Notes under the pieces: model-generated
What the model saw: the letters and a program-made list of their open reading frames with translations, nothing else
Databases searched by the model: none
Told to the model about the DNA's origin: nothing
Shown here: piece after piece, positions 63,928-64,000 of the stretch
Position numbering within the stretch: position 1 is the first letter of the stretch
Layout: the number at the start of each line of letters is the position of its first letter
Assembly: GCA_035771165.1 (NCBI GenBank)
Contig: JAWNZC010000346.1
Span: 724,501 to 788,500 of the forward strand
From: Paragorgia papillata
Lineage: Eukaryota > Cnidaria > Anthozoa > Scleralcyonacea > Coralliidae
Length of the DNA: 64,000 nt
Direction of reading: 5' to 3'
Position numbers and translations under genes: made by a program

Positions 63928-64000
63928 AGGCCTGGCCAAACGCTTTCAACATCGCATTCAACATCATTCAACATTGTTCAACGATGTTGAATAATGTTGA
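63928..64000. mobile_element. MITE with AGGCCTGGCC ends, cut by window edge
   Basis: Same terminus and interior words (TTCAACATCATTCAACA) as the element at 7275-7477. Preceded by TAA at 63925-63927. Its right end lies outside the window. Confidence 0.8.

Overview
The window looks like nuclear DNA of a non-bilaterian animal, most likely an anthozoan cnidarian such as a stony coral or relative. The evidence is two intron-containing metazoan genes with close matches to vertebrate proteins, a 5S-rRNA-derived SINE, many short inverted-repeat transposons, and an Academ-type DNA transposon. No database search was run; all assignments come from reading the sequence and from remembered family features.

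Layout. 1-6.5 kb is the genic part. The last five coding exons of CPSF4 (the 30-kDa cleavage and polyadenylation subunit) lie on the + strand and end at 1300. A complete eight-exon IQCK gene lies on the - strand (6423 down to 2220), tail-to-tail with CPSF4. An RFX X-box sits 17 bp upstream of the IQCK start codon, in keeping with a cilium-related role. 6.5-11 kb holds a CpG-rich candidate divergent promoter, then a nest of MITE-like inverted-repeat elements, several with TAA target duplications.

From about 11 to 61 kb the window is satellite DNA. An alpha/beta satellite occupies 11.0-14.0 kb (one orientation) and 14.0-23.0 kb (opposite orientation, with a 726-bp higher-order repeat). It resumes at 51.1-52.0 kb and 58.4-60.9 kb. 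Between its two halves lies a second, unrelated satellite (22963-51053): about 300 copies of an AT-rich unit of about 93 bp. Each unit carries two copies of a dyad, AATTCCCTTGGGAATT, that matches the published COE/EBF palindrome ATTCCCNNGGGAAT. The array has a higher-order period of about 1675 bp (18 units).

A 6.4-kb Academ-like transposon (52024-58406) is inserted in the alpha/beta satellite with an intact CAT target duplication and 331-bp terminal inverted repeats. Its coding region (Cys-rich zinc-binding N-terminus, conserved middle, XPG-like nuclease C-terminus) is broken by one stop codon and several frameshifts. 61-64 kb is intergenic DNA with further MITEs; the last one is cut by the window edge and is related to the one at 7.3 kb.

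The strongest candidate for something undescribed is the 28-kb array of roughly 600 COE/EBF-like palindromes inside another satellite. It could be a (peri)centromeric array, a transcription-factor sink, or only a structural dyad repeat.
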